From contig MEHQ01003963.1 of NCBI GenBank assembly GCA_008828725.1, positions 70,170-134,169 on the forward strand: 64,000 nt of DNA. The letters are read 5' to 3'. Source of the stretch: Saccharina japonica (Eukaryota > Sar > Phaeophyceae > Laminariales > Laminariaceae). The notes beneath the pieces were generated by a model that was not told the origin of the DNA, made no database searches, and saw nothing but the letters and a program-made list of their open reading frames with translations. Positions within the stretch are counted from its first letter, which is position 1. Each line of letters starts with the position of its first letter. This document shows, piece after piece, positions 1-13,100 of the stretch. The position numbers and the translations under genes are program-made.

Positions 1-1016
1 TCAAATGAAGCGCCTCGCAAAATAATTAGGGCACCTATACCTCAGCATGTGTAGCGTGCGACCGGTTACGACAAGAGAGCAAATGAGTGTATGCTAATGC
101 TGACGATTGCCACGTTAGGGGTATATACAGTAGTGTATATACCTACGATATGCCGAGGCCCCTCGCCCGAGAAGCTCCATACCTTACCCAAACAAAACAT
201 ATTTACGAGAACAGCTAAAAGTAAGACCCGCACGTATTATCCCTAAGAAATAGCGCCTCGCCATGGAATACGAGCGATGCCCATACCCCGCGGGCTACAG
301 GGCTCCCACGGCACTATAAACATCGCTTTCCTGTTATGTTTCTTGAGTTCATGCGGTCAGGTGGACACTTTTTGTGTGGCCACAAAACAGTGTACGAGGG
401 CTCCTTTTGTTCGGGTGCTCGAAGGTAATGTGATACGTGTTTTTCTGGAACCAGCTCGTGTGTCTACACTGGGTGCGCAAAAACATGGTCGACCGATGCG
501 TCCAAGTCGCCCCTTCCCTACTGCACTAGCTTATGGACAGGGCAAATAAACAGTAGACACATATTTGTAGGAACACAGGAAGAAAGTGGACAGCAGCTCC
601 ATGAGTAGGATGACACGTTCACAGTCCCAAGCTGAAGCGATTTTATTTTAATGGTTCAGGGAGTTGAAGCCTCTCGCAAGCTGACCGGACGAGAGATTGC
701 CTGGTTCAACGTTTAACCCCTTAAGAACTGGTCCCACGAATATGGGGACGATTTACTTGGAATTAGTGTGGGACTTTTTATTCAGTTATGAATGGGTTAA
801 GTAGGCGTTGATGTATTGATGTTTAGCCTCCTGATCAGAACCATAGTCGTATGGTGATAGCTTGCCGGACGAAGATCGAGAGATCATCGTGAACGTGAAC
901 GCGCGTATGAAAGGATAATGGCTTCAATGACTCATCGACATTGTGTATTGGGACCGGCACCTGCCAGCGCTTTTCTGCCTCGAAAGAAAAAACAAGTTGC
1001 CTAGCCATGCACTCAC
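1..1016. other. Left-edge intron sequence
   Basis: This is probably intron of the beta-helix gene. It contains one family-E foldback near 712-800. No acceptor followed by a Cys-rich open frame was seen on the minus strand, and no convincing coding pattern on the plus strand. Confidence 0.4.
712..800. repeat. Short foldback element, family E copy 1
   Basis: The ends are inverted (TTTAACCCCTTAAG ... GAATGGGTTAAG). The core reads GGGGACGATTTACTTGGAAT, matching the cores at 8107-8206 and 25006-25115 with a few differences. No coding capacity. Confidence 0.6.
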
Positions 1017-1197
1017 AGGGACCCTCGTAGCCTGCAGCACAGTAGTTGATAGCGTCGAGGCCACCAATACAGGAATCCTTCCGGTAGCACTCGAGCACGA
1101 CATCACTATCGTTGGTTGTACGGTAGTATCCTCTGTCCAGCGTGAGAGTTGCTAAGGTGGTGCCCGCCGACGTTGCGATGGTGCCCACGGGTAGGTT
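1017..1197 (-). CDS. Exon 10 of beta-helix gene: Cys-rich tail segment
   Basis: 181 bp, starts in phase 0 after TGCAAG and ends in phase 1 at T|GTGAGT. It encodes LPVGTIATSAGTTLATLTL, then a motif C-Y-R-K-D-S-C-I-G-G followed by YCAAGYEGP. Cys patterns of this kind follow beta-helix regions in protist surface proteins. The next exon should complete a Cys or other residue after GYEGP; none was found in 1-1016, so it probably lies outside the window. Confidence 0.62.
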
Positions 1198-4100
1198 CTT
1201 GCAGTCCGCAGCAGGTACCGTGCTATTGGGTAGGAAATACAATGATGAGAGGATATCGTGACATCCCTCCGAGCATCGTGTACAAACAACTTCGGCGCGG
1301 CAAATATCGATATTATCCTGTCCGTGTGAAAAAAAAGCAGATACACAAGTACAAGGGATACCCGTGTACGTCAGCAGGGGTCAAGGCCACAACAACAGCA
1401 GCGCGACTCGTTGCTCTAGTGATCTGAAGGGAATAAAAAAGAGTGGTTACTGATGACACCGTTCATGCCTATACTATGCTGTCCCGAGAAGTAAAACGTG
1501 CGCAGCCAAGTGGAAACACCCAGGGCAATGTTGGTCACGTAGTTCTTGTTCATATACGGCACGTCTCCCCTCCGCGATTAATGGCGGTACTGTAGAAGAT
1601 CTGTAAAAAGCATTTCTTAACATCTTAACGACATGATTCACATACTCGTTCCGTTCACGAGCTAAACTACGTTTGAGTCTCACCACCACTTTGATATCTT
1701 CGTCGTAGCCGTATTGTCCAAGCGGACAATAGCGCGCGTTATTTTCGAAGAAATTCGGTTCCGGGTTATATAGAACCCCGAGCGAAGTAACGGCCATGCC
1801 TTGGACACCGGCTTTATTGGCCACGAACCGCGTGTACACTGGAGTTATATCCCCTGTGGAATAAATTGCCCCCCCTGACGCCACTACATCATGAGGGGGA
1901 CAATAAGAAATGAGAGCCGAGCGCGGGGACAAGAAGTTGTGAGAGGAAGTAGGTGAAACTTCCCCTCAAGCGCGGCGCGGGCCTTGTTAGGCCGTCATGT
2001 TCAACGTGCGACAGACGATACGTTTTGATGCCAGTCTAAAACTGAAACAGGGGAGAAGCTTTCTCACGCGAAACAATCACAGAGTCGACGTTGCTTCTAT
2101 TACTCCAATATGTCGAGCGAAGAGCCTTCTTTGTACTCGAGGTATATGCCGCCCTCCGCGACACTGTACGGAACGTGGTTAACCTGATGGTTGCTTGGCT
2201 CTCCGCATGAAGAGCGCCTCAAGTGACGTACATCCATAATTTGATGAGTTTTGTACGAGCAGTGCGATGAACTGTTCCACAGGCTAACACGTCATTGGGT
2301 AGAGTTGTTAAGCTAAACCAGGACTACAAACAAAATTGGTAGGTCCGGAGCCCTGCCCCCCCGGCAGTGCGAATGGCCGTCGGCCTCTACATACACCGTT
2401 CCCCCCCCGCCGCCTTGTTTAAAATATCGTTTAACCATGTCGACGCCACGGTTGGTGAATCAACGTTGTACCAACAGGCACTATGTACGAAATGTACAGT
2501 AACGGCCCAGCAACATAAGTTTCGTCCCGTCGTGATAACTCTTACATGCATTGTTTTGAAGGAAGAGGGATTCCTCGACTGCAATCCTCCTGGCGCTGTT
2601 GAAGAAGTACAAGGCACCGCCATCTGTGGCGCTGTTTCCCTCAAACACACACCGCCTCAACAAGAACGGGTCGGAGCCAGTTACTGTTGTCGCGGTTACT
2701 GAAACCGCGCCTCCGGACGAAGCCTCGTTAAGCACGAATATTGCATTGTCGACCTGAAGTTCGCCCACTGAATCTATCGACATCGCCCCTCCATCATTGG
2801 AGGCGGAGTTGCCCATAAAGGACACATTTCCAGCAATGTCGACTATGTCGGACTCTCTTGCGTACAACCCACCTGAAACACAACAGGGGAGAGCAAGTGT
2901 AGCGTTCATCGATAAACACTTAAACTGTATGCACAATGCTTGATCAGTGCACAGCGATGCAGTGCGGGCGGGAGTGCGATCGTCTATCTACTTAATGTCG
3001 CACCGGATTAGTTGTGATCACATTCCGATAGGTATACTATTCCCGGAATGCTTCCTGTTGTGGCTTGCTACGCCATTTGCTGTGGCACGAAGGTCAATGT
3101 AACCCGGAACCAGCAGTGGGCAGCTGCTGGTCCCGCGTCGTGTCTGACTGTTGGTTTGGTGCAGTGCAACACACGGTAGGGCTACCTGAAGAGTGCAACT
3201 CTCTAGCTTCAAGAAACGTGGCATTAGGCCGAAAACATACCTGCGGTCGCCATGTACTAACGGCAATGTTCCTTGCAATTTGGTTCCGCAATACACAATA
3301 CCATACCGTTACAGATAAAATGTATCCTAATTGCGAGTATTCACCCGGCACGCCGTCGTGCCTTACCTCCAGAACGGGTTGCTGCGTTGCTGGTGAACGT
3401 GGTGTCACCCGTGATGCTCAGATTGGAAAATTGAACATAGATCGCACCTGGAAGCAGTAAAGCCAAAACCAGCAGGCATGCAAGAATATGAGCAGCTGGT
3501 AGGCAGTAGAGGGACCTCCCCAAACCCTCAGCTGCCTGGTGGACCGAAACCGGCCGGCACCGCGAAAATAAACAATATTCACGGCGTGTCTCTGAACCCG
3601 GCGCTACATGCACGCATCGGCCAACTGTCCTCTCCGGGAACACCGAGTGTTTTGATCGTCGTCCTCCGCTACAAGGTATTGTATCCCCGCGCGATAGGCG
3701 TGAAGTTCCACGCGCTCGGGCTTGCGCCCGGGCCAGATCTCCGAGTAGTACGCAGAACCGTCCTGTCTACTCCTACGGTTTTGTTTCAATCGAGAGAGCA
3801 GCGACATTCTTGTTTGTGTCTACAAGTATAAGAATGAAACCAAACAAATTACGAGAGAAGTTCGAGTTTACTCGAGCGATGATCCCATTTGCGGGCGAAA
3901 GGCGACGGGCATTTAGTTAGATACAGTACGATCTCTGCGGCAAAAAAGGCCCAAATCGAGCAAGGATTATCACGTATATGATGACACCACTCTTGATCAA
4001 CCCAGAGCATAAGTTGGTAGATGCGTCATTTTCTGTAGCGCTAGCCGTTTGTCGCCAACTGCAAAACTGTTCCGTTTAGTGCACCCCCAAGAGTCAGTAT

Positions 4101-7100
4101 TGGTTGGTATTTCTTAAAAAGGCTACTTCTAAACCCTGGGCCGAATCACTAGTCGAACGCGAGACACATGCTATGATAGAGGTGCACCATGTTTTTGCCT
4201 TCTAAGGGTGGTTGGTTGCTTGAAGAGCTCTTTACGTCACCCCAACTGATTTTGGAGGAAAGTAAAAGTGCTCGTATCTGATGAACAATGCCATGACCGA
4301 AGCAAACAAGGAACACTATTGCAACAAAAATAATGATCAAAGTCCGCCGATTTTGGGTTAAGCTGCTCGATCATTCAGAAATAGTTTCAGCCGAAAACCT
4401 GATATCTCTATCGTAACACGCATCGCGAACCAAATGCATACGACGTATTTCGGCGCGTTGGTGACAACTCGTGGCCCGACGCAAATACAACTATGTTTCG
4501 GTGCTGCAATTGACATGCGGCTGTAGGTATAGTATGGCGGCCAGGTGCAAGATACTCACACCAAGGTATGCTGGTTGAATTGCCGACTTGTCAGCCCAAT
4601 GATTCGCAAAAACATCCAGACGAACTAATTCCATCCAAGAGTTAACAGCAACTAAACCCACATAAACTTTGGTTCTGGTCCATGCTATCGAACTGAGCAA
4701 CACCACGTATATGTAGTTTACAACGTACGCACATTCCAGACCACGTCGGGGCGGTATACGAAATATGTCAAACCCCCTGTATCAAATGGTAAGCAAGGCA
4801 GAACAGTGTCCATTGACCTCACACGGGGGACAAGGCGAGAAGAATGTCGAGGACCTGACACCTCTGGCGGGGCACCCCCCCGCTCCAATGTCAAACGTTC
4901 TCAACCACCCCGTTAAGCATACCGGGGAATACTTCACATGAGCATGACATCTAGCCCCGCATTCTCTGTAACATCGTAAACGTGTTGCACATTGCCATCG
5001 TTATATCGTAAGAAGAAACCGTCTCTGGGAGCCTAGGGCCTCGGGGAATACCTCAGGCGAGAGAGGGGCAGGAGTTGTACGAGAAACCAACCCAGACAAC
5101 GGGCAAGATGAATCGACCGTTGAACCTCGATCGGGAGTTGTGCAAAAGAGATTTATTAAACCAAGAAAGCAATCATTACGAACACAACCTGCTAGCAAGA
5201 GGAAGACGAACTACTTAGTGAAAACGACCACAGGAGGTGCTGAGACTGCTTTGCCTGGAAAACCAACAACAGCAGCAGCATAACAAAATGTAGTAGCAGT
5301 AGCTATTGTAGGGGGAGGAGTTGCAGTAGATGGGGTAATTGTACCAGCAGCACGAGTACACCATTGTAGTAGCACTGTATTCGTAGTTGTTGTACTACTG
5401 TAGTAGTAGGAGGGGAACGGGGAGGAGGGCGGGGAGAACGTCGTTATTAAGTAGCAGTCGCGGTACTGTAGTAGCAGTATAATATGTACGAGGACTGCAG
5501 TAGCTGCAGTAGCAGGAGTAGAAGTCGCAGAGTATATAAAACTAGGCACCTTGAGACTTCAGTTACAGTGACAAAAGTGTAGATCAGATGACAGAACGAG
5601 TGAAATGGCATCAATGCGACTACAGCATAGGCCGACGAACACGAACGAGCCGACGACACTGAAAGCACCATGTCGAATTTTTGCGGACGCAAACGTATTT
5701 ATGTAAGCTAATGCTTCCCAGCGGTGATCCCTACAACATTGTAAGTGTTTAACATTAGTGTGTTCTCGATGCAGCACAAAGTTGGCGCTAAACATACGGT
5801 TTAAACCAACCTTCATGTTTTCATGTTATTTGGTGACATTGCAACGCGGTACCACCACAATAACCTTCCACCCCATCCGTTGACCATCGTGGACGGGTCT
5901 GTAAACACCACGGCTATGCAGTAAGTGGATCGGCCGGGTAAGCAGGGCCATTAAAGGGAGGTTCCTTATAATGTAAGGTAATGTAGCCTAGGCGTTAAGG
6001 TCTCCATTATGTATTGCACATCTTATTTCCTCTCTTGAATTTCCAAGCATTTGTCGCTCGGACCAAACGCCCCCCCTTCACTACGACATTGGTGGTCACT
6101 GCTTGTGTTCTACATGTCCTACTTTAGTGACATACTTGTTCGTATTCTAGTACGTTTCACCCGCTGATTAACCCCGTCGGGCATGCATGCCTACCTCCGT
6201 CCTGCTCTGCTGAATTGCCGTTGAATACGCCGCCGTTGATGCGCAGATTGGCTCCATATGCATAGATTGCACCTGGAATGCAAAAAATATTAGGATAGAT
6301 TTGCTTATATCATACGAACTACAACGAAACATTGGCGCGTGCTGCGGTAAACGGAGCATTTTTTAGACGAAATTGCTTCTGAATTGTCGGGTTCCTTAAC
6401 CCATAATCGTTAGACTCGATTATTGGGTTGCTATTTGTTTCATAGGGTTCACAGGTAGAGCTCCTATTTTCCTCCGAAATCAGTTTTTGACTCATTATTA
6501 GTATGCATTAATATTATAAATCCCTTTAGGGTTTAATTCTGTTGAGGCTCTGAAATACCTATATCTTTTCTTGACCGTAGTTACTTGACCGTAATTATCT
6601 GACCGCCATTATCTGCCGCCGTTTTTTTAACCGATTTTCGCCGCCGGCGAACATCCGGCCTCAAGCGAGTCCGACCGCACGCTCGCGGCGTTGCCTTCGC
6701 GCATGTCACCCCCCGCTCCCTGGGAAGTCCCGTATGTCTGCTCGGTAAGCTCGGCGAGAAATCCCGCTCGGCGTGAAATAGGAAATCGTAAGAAATCGGT
6801 ATTGACTCGATTGAAGACCTAAGTCTCTTTTCCCAAGACTGATTAAAGCAACATGTGTTCATTGTTCGTTTTCACGCTTGATGAGTACGAATAATCATCA
6901 CCAAACCGTGTGTATTCGAACGTGATTATATGATTTCCGAATTTTGGTTATAAGCATATGATACTAGGTATCATAGTCGCTCGGTGCGTACAGCATTTCT
7001 CGTACTCGTAGATAGCTATCAACCTCATCTCTTTCGTGTGCTGTATGATAGTACTTCGTATCATAGAGACCACCCCACGCCGATAACGAGTGCGGAAGGT

Positions 7101-10100
7101 ACCGGCCCCTCGAACTCCTGAATATCAACACTATCGTGGTTCTAGTACCCATGACGCTGCCGGACCAGGTAGGTAGCGTTTGTTTTGTCTTGGCCGTGGT
7201 GGCTGCAATACGTAGTATGCTGTATCACAGTATTATATTGCTATTAATAGTCGCTCGGTACGTACAGCAGTATTCGTACTCGTGCGCCGTTTGCACAGCT
7301 GCTGCTGCTGCTGCTGCTGTAAAAAATCACGCTGCTGCTGCTGTACGAATATAATGGCGAACGTCCTGCTGCGATTGCTGGTGGCGGTGCGTGCGGCTGC
7401 GGCGCAGCAGCAGCAGCAGGGGCAGCAATACAAGTGAAGCCAAAAAATATTGGTGTACATGTGTACGTATACGAGTAGCAGGTTGCCATTTTTTGCTTTT
7501 GCTTTTGTGTATTCGCCTCTCTGCTTTTGGTGCTGCTGCGACGACGACAACTATGAAAACGCGCCGACGCTGGACGATGATGCTGCTCGCTCGAACGATG
7601 CACGAGGGGCACTCTACAACACTCAGTAATCAAGGCTTGCTGAAGTAGACGGAACAGTAGGCCACTGCTTGCTCTCAGTACACTGTATACATCCAGCAGC
7701 AGTGCTACGAGGCACCAGCTCGAAGTAGCGTCTCCACTACACTGCTGGAATAATACTATTCTGTGCTACAACACCCAACAAGCAAGTGATTTCATTTCGC
7801 AACTGTTATCATTTTTGCACGTAGGTATCACCAGGTATCCAGAATTTGTTTTAGTAGTATGAAGTGTATGTGCGTATCTACTGCGTATAGTACGAGTCAT
7901 ATATCCGTTTGTTGTATAAAATATTTCTTGGTGTCGGGCCACTCGTAGATTAGTAATGTCGGTCCACTCTGATTAATGTCGGACATGTCGGCCTGGGCCG
8001 TCCACACTAAAAACAAGGTGTTTCATTTCGCAACTATCATTATACCTCTGGCACGAATGTATGAACACCTGGTATATACAACGAAAGGGTCTTCCCTTAT
8101 TACGGCTTTTAACCCATTTAGGACTGGAGTCCCGTTTTGGGGACAAATTACTTAGAATTAGAGTGGGATGTCCCCAAAACGGGACTGCAGTCCTAAAGGG
8201 GTTAATATAATAAACACTTTACCCATGAATTGCTTTGAAAAAAATGTTCGATGGTTGTGTAGTGTGTCTCTGGATACCGAGAGGCCGAAGGCGAGGTACG
8301 CTTGTACCCCACATTTTGCTGGTTTAGTCGCGTCCATGTGTGTTGATAGAGCGCTGCAGCGACTCGTCCAGCACAGCATCACTACAACGCAGCAGAGAGT
8401 ACAGTAAACCTCTCGCGGCCTGCATTTCGTGATGGACAAGCTGCTGCTGCACAACACAGCAGTAGTAAGCAGTATATTTGAGGAAAATAGCTCGGCAGCG
8501 GGACGAGCCATCATCACCGCAACGTCACCGTTTGTCAATCGTAACTCGCGCTGAGGAGAAGGCAGTACGCTTGAAAGACACGCAGTCCTGCACCGTCGGC
8601 AAAAATGTCGGTAAAAAGTATGTAATAATTGCTACTTCTCTACCTTACTTAGTAGTATTTGATTTGCCATCTGACAATGTATAGCGCTTGTTCCAATCAT
8701 TTGTACTCGCTAGTGGTGCCTGACCGTTGCGAGCTGTGAACATCACAATCAACTACGAGCTCTTCACGCTGCCCCGGGATATCAAAGGATGGGGTATTTA
8801 GATCGAGGCTGGGGTTAGCTCAGGCGATTCTACTAGTATAAAGTAATTCCCTACTGGAAATATATGACTCCCTACCGAAACCGACAATACACCAGTCCTA
8901 ACGCTCAGACCTACCCCCTCAAGCAAGAGTGATAGCGTTTGTGTCATGGCCAACTCTTTTGGTTATGAGGGGCCGGATCGATCCGACCCCCTTGTCATCA
9001 AGAAACGTGAGTCTTACTCAAACAAGTCTACCCATACATTATGTACCCGACGACGAGTTCGACAAAAGACAGTTACTCCGGTTGCTGATGACGTTTTCAC
9101 TTCGATGTTCGACGAGGACGCCGATAACTATTGATAGTAGGCGAACATACCTGAGTGTTTAGTTCGACTGTCTGTAGCGTACTACTCGACGACAGCAGAT
9201 TGTAGATACCAAACAGGCGCTCCGAAATGATCAAACGTCTTGCTGCTGAATAATTTTACTTAGTGGTGCACAAGTCGTGCAAGAAGATAAATTTAAGCCC
9301 CCCCTTGCAGATCCAAGGGCTCCAGCACCTAGCAGAGGCCACGAACCAGGTATACGTTGGTCGGGAGCGGTTTTGAGCGTTATACCTCAAGCTATGCCGT
9401 GTTCGGTAAGGACTATTAATATAGTGTTATTTTATCACAAAATGGGATTGGTGCTGTAAAAAAGCTGAAACAGACTGTTTCAAAAGACCCATGCACTATT
9501 TCCTGTTTTGATTGGAAGGCCCCATAAAATTGACCACTTCATCGGTTCGTGTCCGTACCTGCCTCTAAGGTTGATGTGTTGTTGGTGAATGTAGAACGGC
9601 CGCCTGCCAATTCGACGGTCCCAAGGATGACGGAAACGGCACCTGTTGGAAGGCCGAGTAAAAAGGTGGGGCATTTACCAAGGGTAAACCATCCAACACA
9701 GGTGATGTGAACACGCCCCGTTCTTCGATGTTTACACTTTTGTGGGCGGGTGTCTCAGCAACGGTGCAGCCGCCGTAGTACACCCTTATGAAATAGTCGC
9801 TAGCACAAAATATGCCATGCTGGGTGGAAACTCCGCCGCAGGCGCCAGCATATTTGGTGTTCCGCTCAATGACGCCTACTGTTTGAGGTCCGGAGGAATC
9901 GATTGCGGGATGATACCTCACCGATGCCGTCGGATTCTCCCCTGAGGTGCGTCAAAATGAAGCAGCACGTGTACGGATACTATCGTAACAGGAAGCACCG
10001 ACCTGCGGTATCGGTGTTTGACTGAGCCAACACCCTCGTGAATTACCGTTTGTTTATCACACGTTATATGATGAGTGCCCTGAGACTGTTTGCGCCACAT

Positions 10101-13100
10101 TACCTGCACCGTAAGCGTTGGTGACAGCCCAATACAATGCGTATACATTGCCAAGGTTGAGTGACAGGTAAAGCTGTACCTTATGGTTTTGCCAAAGCTC
10201 GGGCGTAGAAAAGGTGCTCGGAAAGTTACGTACATGGGCGGGAAATAGCTCAACGTCTAACATTAACCCACCTTGATGTCGTTATGCTTCTGCAGTCATG
10301 TTCCTAGATTTTATGAGCATCCTTTGGTACGGGACGACTTAGTCATAGTATTCGTTGTAACAGAACTCCGAGTTTTGAATGGGACCATACGGCCAACCGA
10401 GGTCAATTCGACAAGTAGCATATGTTGCACACAATCGAAATGTGATAAAAAACGTTTATGGAACAAAAGTTATTGTTCGAACGATACATCGTACCGTGAG
10501 AATGCGAGATTTCGCACATACTGGAGATATCACACAGGGGTGGGTTAACAAAGAGGAAACCAAACGGTACACATCGATTACCGCACGTGTATCGAATTTG
10601 TCATACAAGGGTACAAACAATCGCGGAAAAACGAACTCCGCGAGGGACGCAGGGACACCTTCGGCTGCAATAGTTCGTCGCAGTGTTTCTTTATATCGCA
10701 GAATGTTTGATCGCAGCTCCACTGTTGTATGTACGGCAATCCGTAGAACTGACACAACTTATTCCATTGAACCGGCACGTGGATCCCGTGTACACAGCGG
10801 CAACGTAGTACTAATACTTTCACTGTGAGTCATGCCAGTGTCGCACGTAACGTATTTATCGCGAGGGAGGCTGCGTAAAAATGCCCGAACCGAAGTATTT
10901 ATTTCGGTTTCCACAGCGTAGATACTTGGTTTGTCGCACGTATCGGACCCACGATATATTGCACAGGCATGACTCGTACCTCCTCCACCAAAAGTATGGC
11001 TTGCACTATTGTTGACAAAGGTCGTGTCGCCCCTAAAGCACGCCGTCGAATTTTCTCCAGACACTGATAGTGCACCTGAAGATTGGGAAAGGAGAAAGTT
11101 ACGATAATGTACATGATATAGTTGGATATGTGGTGACTAAAATTAACTATGTTCTTAAAAAGAGCAGTTTGATCGTGCTTGTTTTTTTGTTGGAAGTTAA
11201 GGGGAGTATAGACAACGAGAGTCCCGGCAGACGGCGAGAACAAGTACTTAAATTAGTCAAAAGGGTAATGTGCAGATATTTAATTGTAGGGTAGAGTGCT
11301 TGCGAAACATTTTTTAATTGACAAAATAGCTCCTAGAGTGGTGCAGGGTAACAACATATTGTTTGGGTGTCGCTCCCCCGCGACAAAGTTTAAATTTGCA
11401 AGGCATTTCAGAATGTCCCGGGTTAGGCACGTTGCGTCCAAGGTGCTGCACGCGGCCCAGCGCTTGATGAATATCAGTTGAGGACTTCGTTGCGGTTTAG
11501 CATCTCCGCAACAGTCCTGTACTGCTATACTATGGTGACATAAGTTTTAATGTCACGATTCACGGGGCCGCGTTGGTCGGTGCCGTCATGTCCAATGCTC
11601 CGAATCCCCCCCATGCTGGGTTTGGTTTTGTTGGTTTGTCGAGTCGGGTCGGTTCGGGTCGGGTCGGGTCAGGTCAGGTCGGGTCGGGTCGGGTCGGGTC
11701 GGGTCGGGTCGGATCGGGTCAGCTCAGGATAATATCAAGATCTCGTTGACCGGGCCAGGTATTCAGTACACGGTGCCACCAAACCTGACCGCGGAGTCGT
11801 TCACGACTTGTGGATAGCCGTGGTATTATGAACATTCAAATTTGATATTTGTAGGAGCGTTACACATGAATATGCGTGGCTCATTCTGCTGTAGTGTTTT
11901 CGAACTATCGTGTCCAACAATGATCATAAATCAACGAGGTTGGGGACGTACGTGTGTGCGTATAACAGGTAAAACAAAACATTTTCCTGGTTCCTAAACA
12001 GCAGTGTATAATTCCTTACAATCCACAATGACTACTCAAACTGGCTCACGAACGGTCATATTATATGTGGTCTTGAATCATTGTAGATAATATATAGACC
12101 TCTGATTCCTTCGTACCTCCGTATGTTCCATTGTTGTCGCAAAATGTGCTGGTACCGTAAAGGTAGACGCTGGTGTCGTTTATTGCATATAGTGCACCTG
12201 CGGGAAGGCACGAGCAAAATAAATCTCAAAATATCGGCGAATATATGCCAACCTTATGTACTTCATGCCATACACGTCTGGGAATATGGCTTGAAATATA
12301 TCGAACGTAGTCCATTGGAATGTGTCGGGTACTGGTCAGTTGGTGTTCCTCTGCACAAGAGGCAGACTCGCCGATATACACGAACCACACAAACACGAGG
12401 GAAGCACCTCTCTGTGCAGATGCCCCATTGACCGATTAAATACCTCAAGCGCACATCGGACACGTCAAACGCTAGATTTCCTGGAAAATATAAATATCGA
12501 TATCAACAAGTGCATCTTGGTTACATGTAACATTAACCCCACGATGTATGTGCCGTACTCTAGCAGATCACACGGTTTCGATCCGAACTTCATGTTCTAC
12601 AGTATGAGACGCACATGATATTTATGAGGAAAATATTTGGCGTTAAATATCAAGGCAGTTTATCGGGATTGTTTATCTGCCCGACGCGTGCAGCCTTGTG
12701 CATCACGTCTCAAATAGAAGCAACCTGCATCTGCTACATGGAAAGCACACGCTAGCTCGTAGCGTTTCCGAACTCGTGTTGGCTGTGTTGTTGACGAGAC
12801 GTTCTGATGGTTATGGTACCGCTTGAAAATGGTTTGATAGTTCGGAAACAAGAGGACCGCTGGTTTCCGATTGGAAGACTTCAATGGATTCGTGTTTGAA
12901 CCAATCATAGACAAAGGAATGAAGTACATTGCTTCCGGGAGCGGGTGTAGACCCCTTCCCGTCGTGCAGAATATAAGGAGTGTATCTTTAATATACATTG
13001 TGCAAGAGTGGAATGCGGATATTGTTCGTAAGAAGCCGGTCGCCCCGGTAGACTAGTGGTCCGCTTAAACGACTACTGGCATTGGTCCCCAAGTTCGAAT

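Larger units (their letters stand above)
3448..6194. other. Intron between exons 7 and 6
   Basis: A 2.7-kb intron. It contains a GC-rich stretch (3550-3800) with overlapping open frames but no repeat-type exon, a family-A MITE at 4163-4424, and a GTAGTA/GCAGTA-rich stretch at about 5255-5545. No gene was recognised. Confidence 0.5.
6273..9558. other. Intron between exons 6 and 5
   Basis: A 3.3-kb intron. It holds a CTG/CAG trinucleotide tract, a family-E foldback and a degenerate copy of the ~755-bp TTAA element. The remainder shows no coding pattern. Confidence 0.5.

Noticed and set aside
3183-3253. Possible extra beta-helix exon between exons 7 and 8 on the minus strand
   Set aside because: An acceptor and donor are present, but the phase needed gives a stop after five codons and no rung signature is visible.
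7233-7648. Several overlapping Ala-, Ser- and Gln-rich frames
   Set aside because: By-products of the CTG/CAG trinucleotide tract.
10113-10260. Minus-strand frame with GNVYALYWAVTNAYGAG before a GTAATG donor
   Set aside because: No acceptor in the required phase, and the sequence lacks the F-x-x-N strand end.
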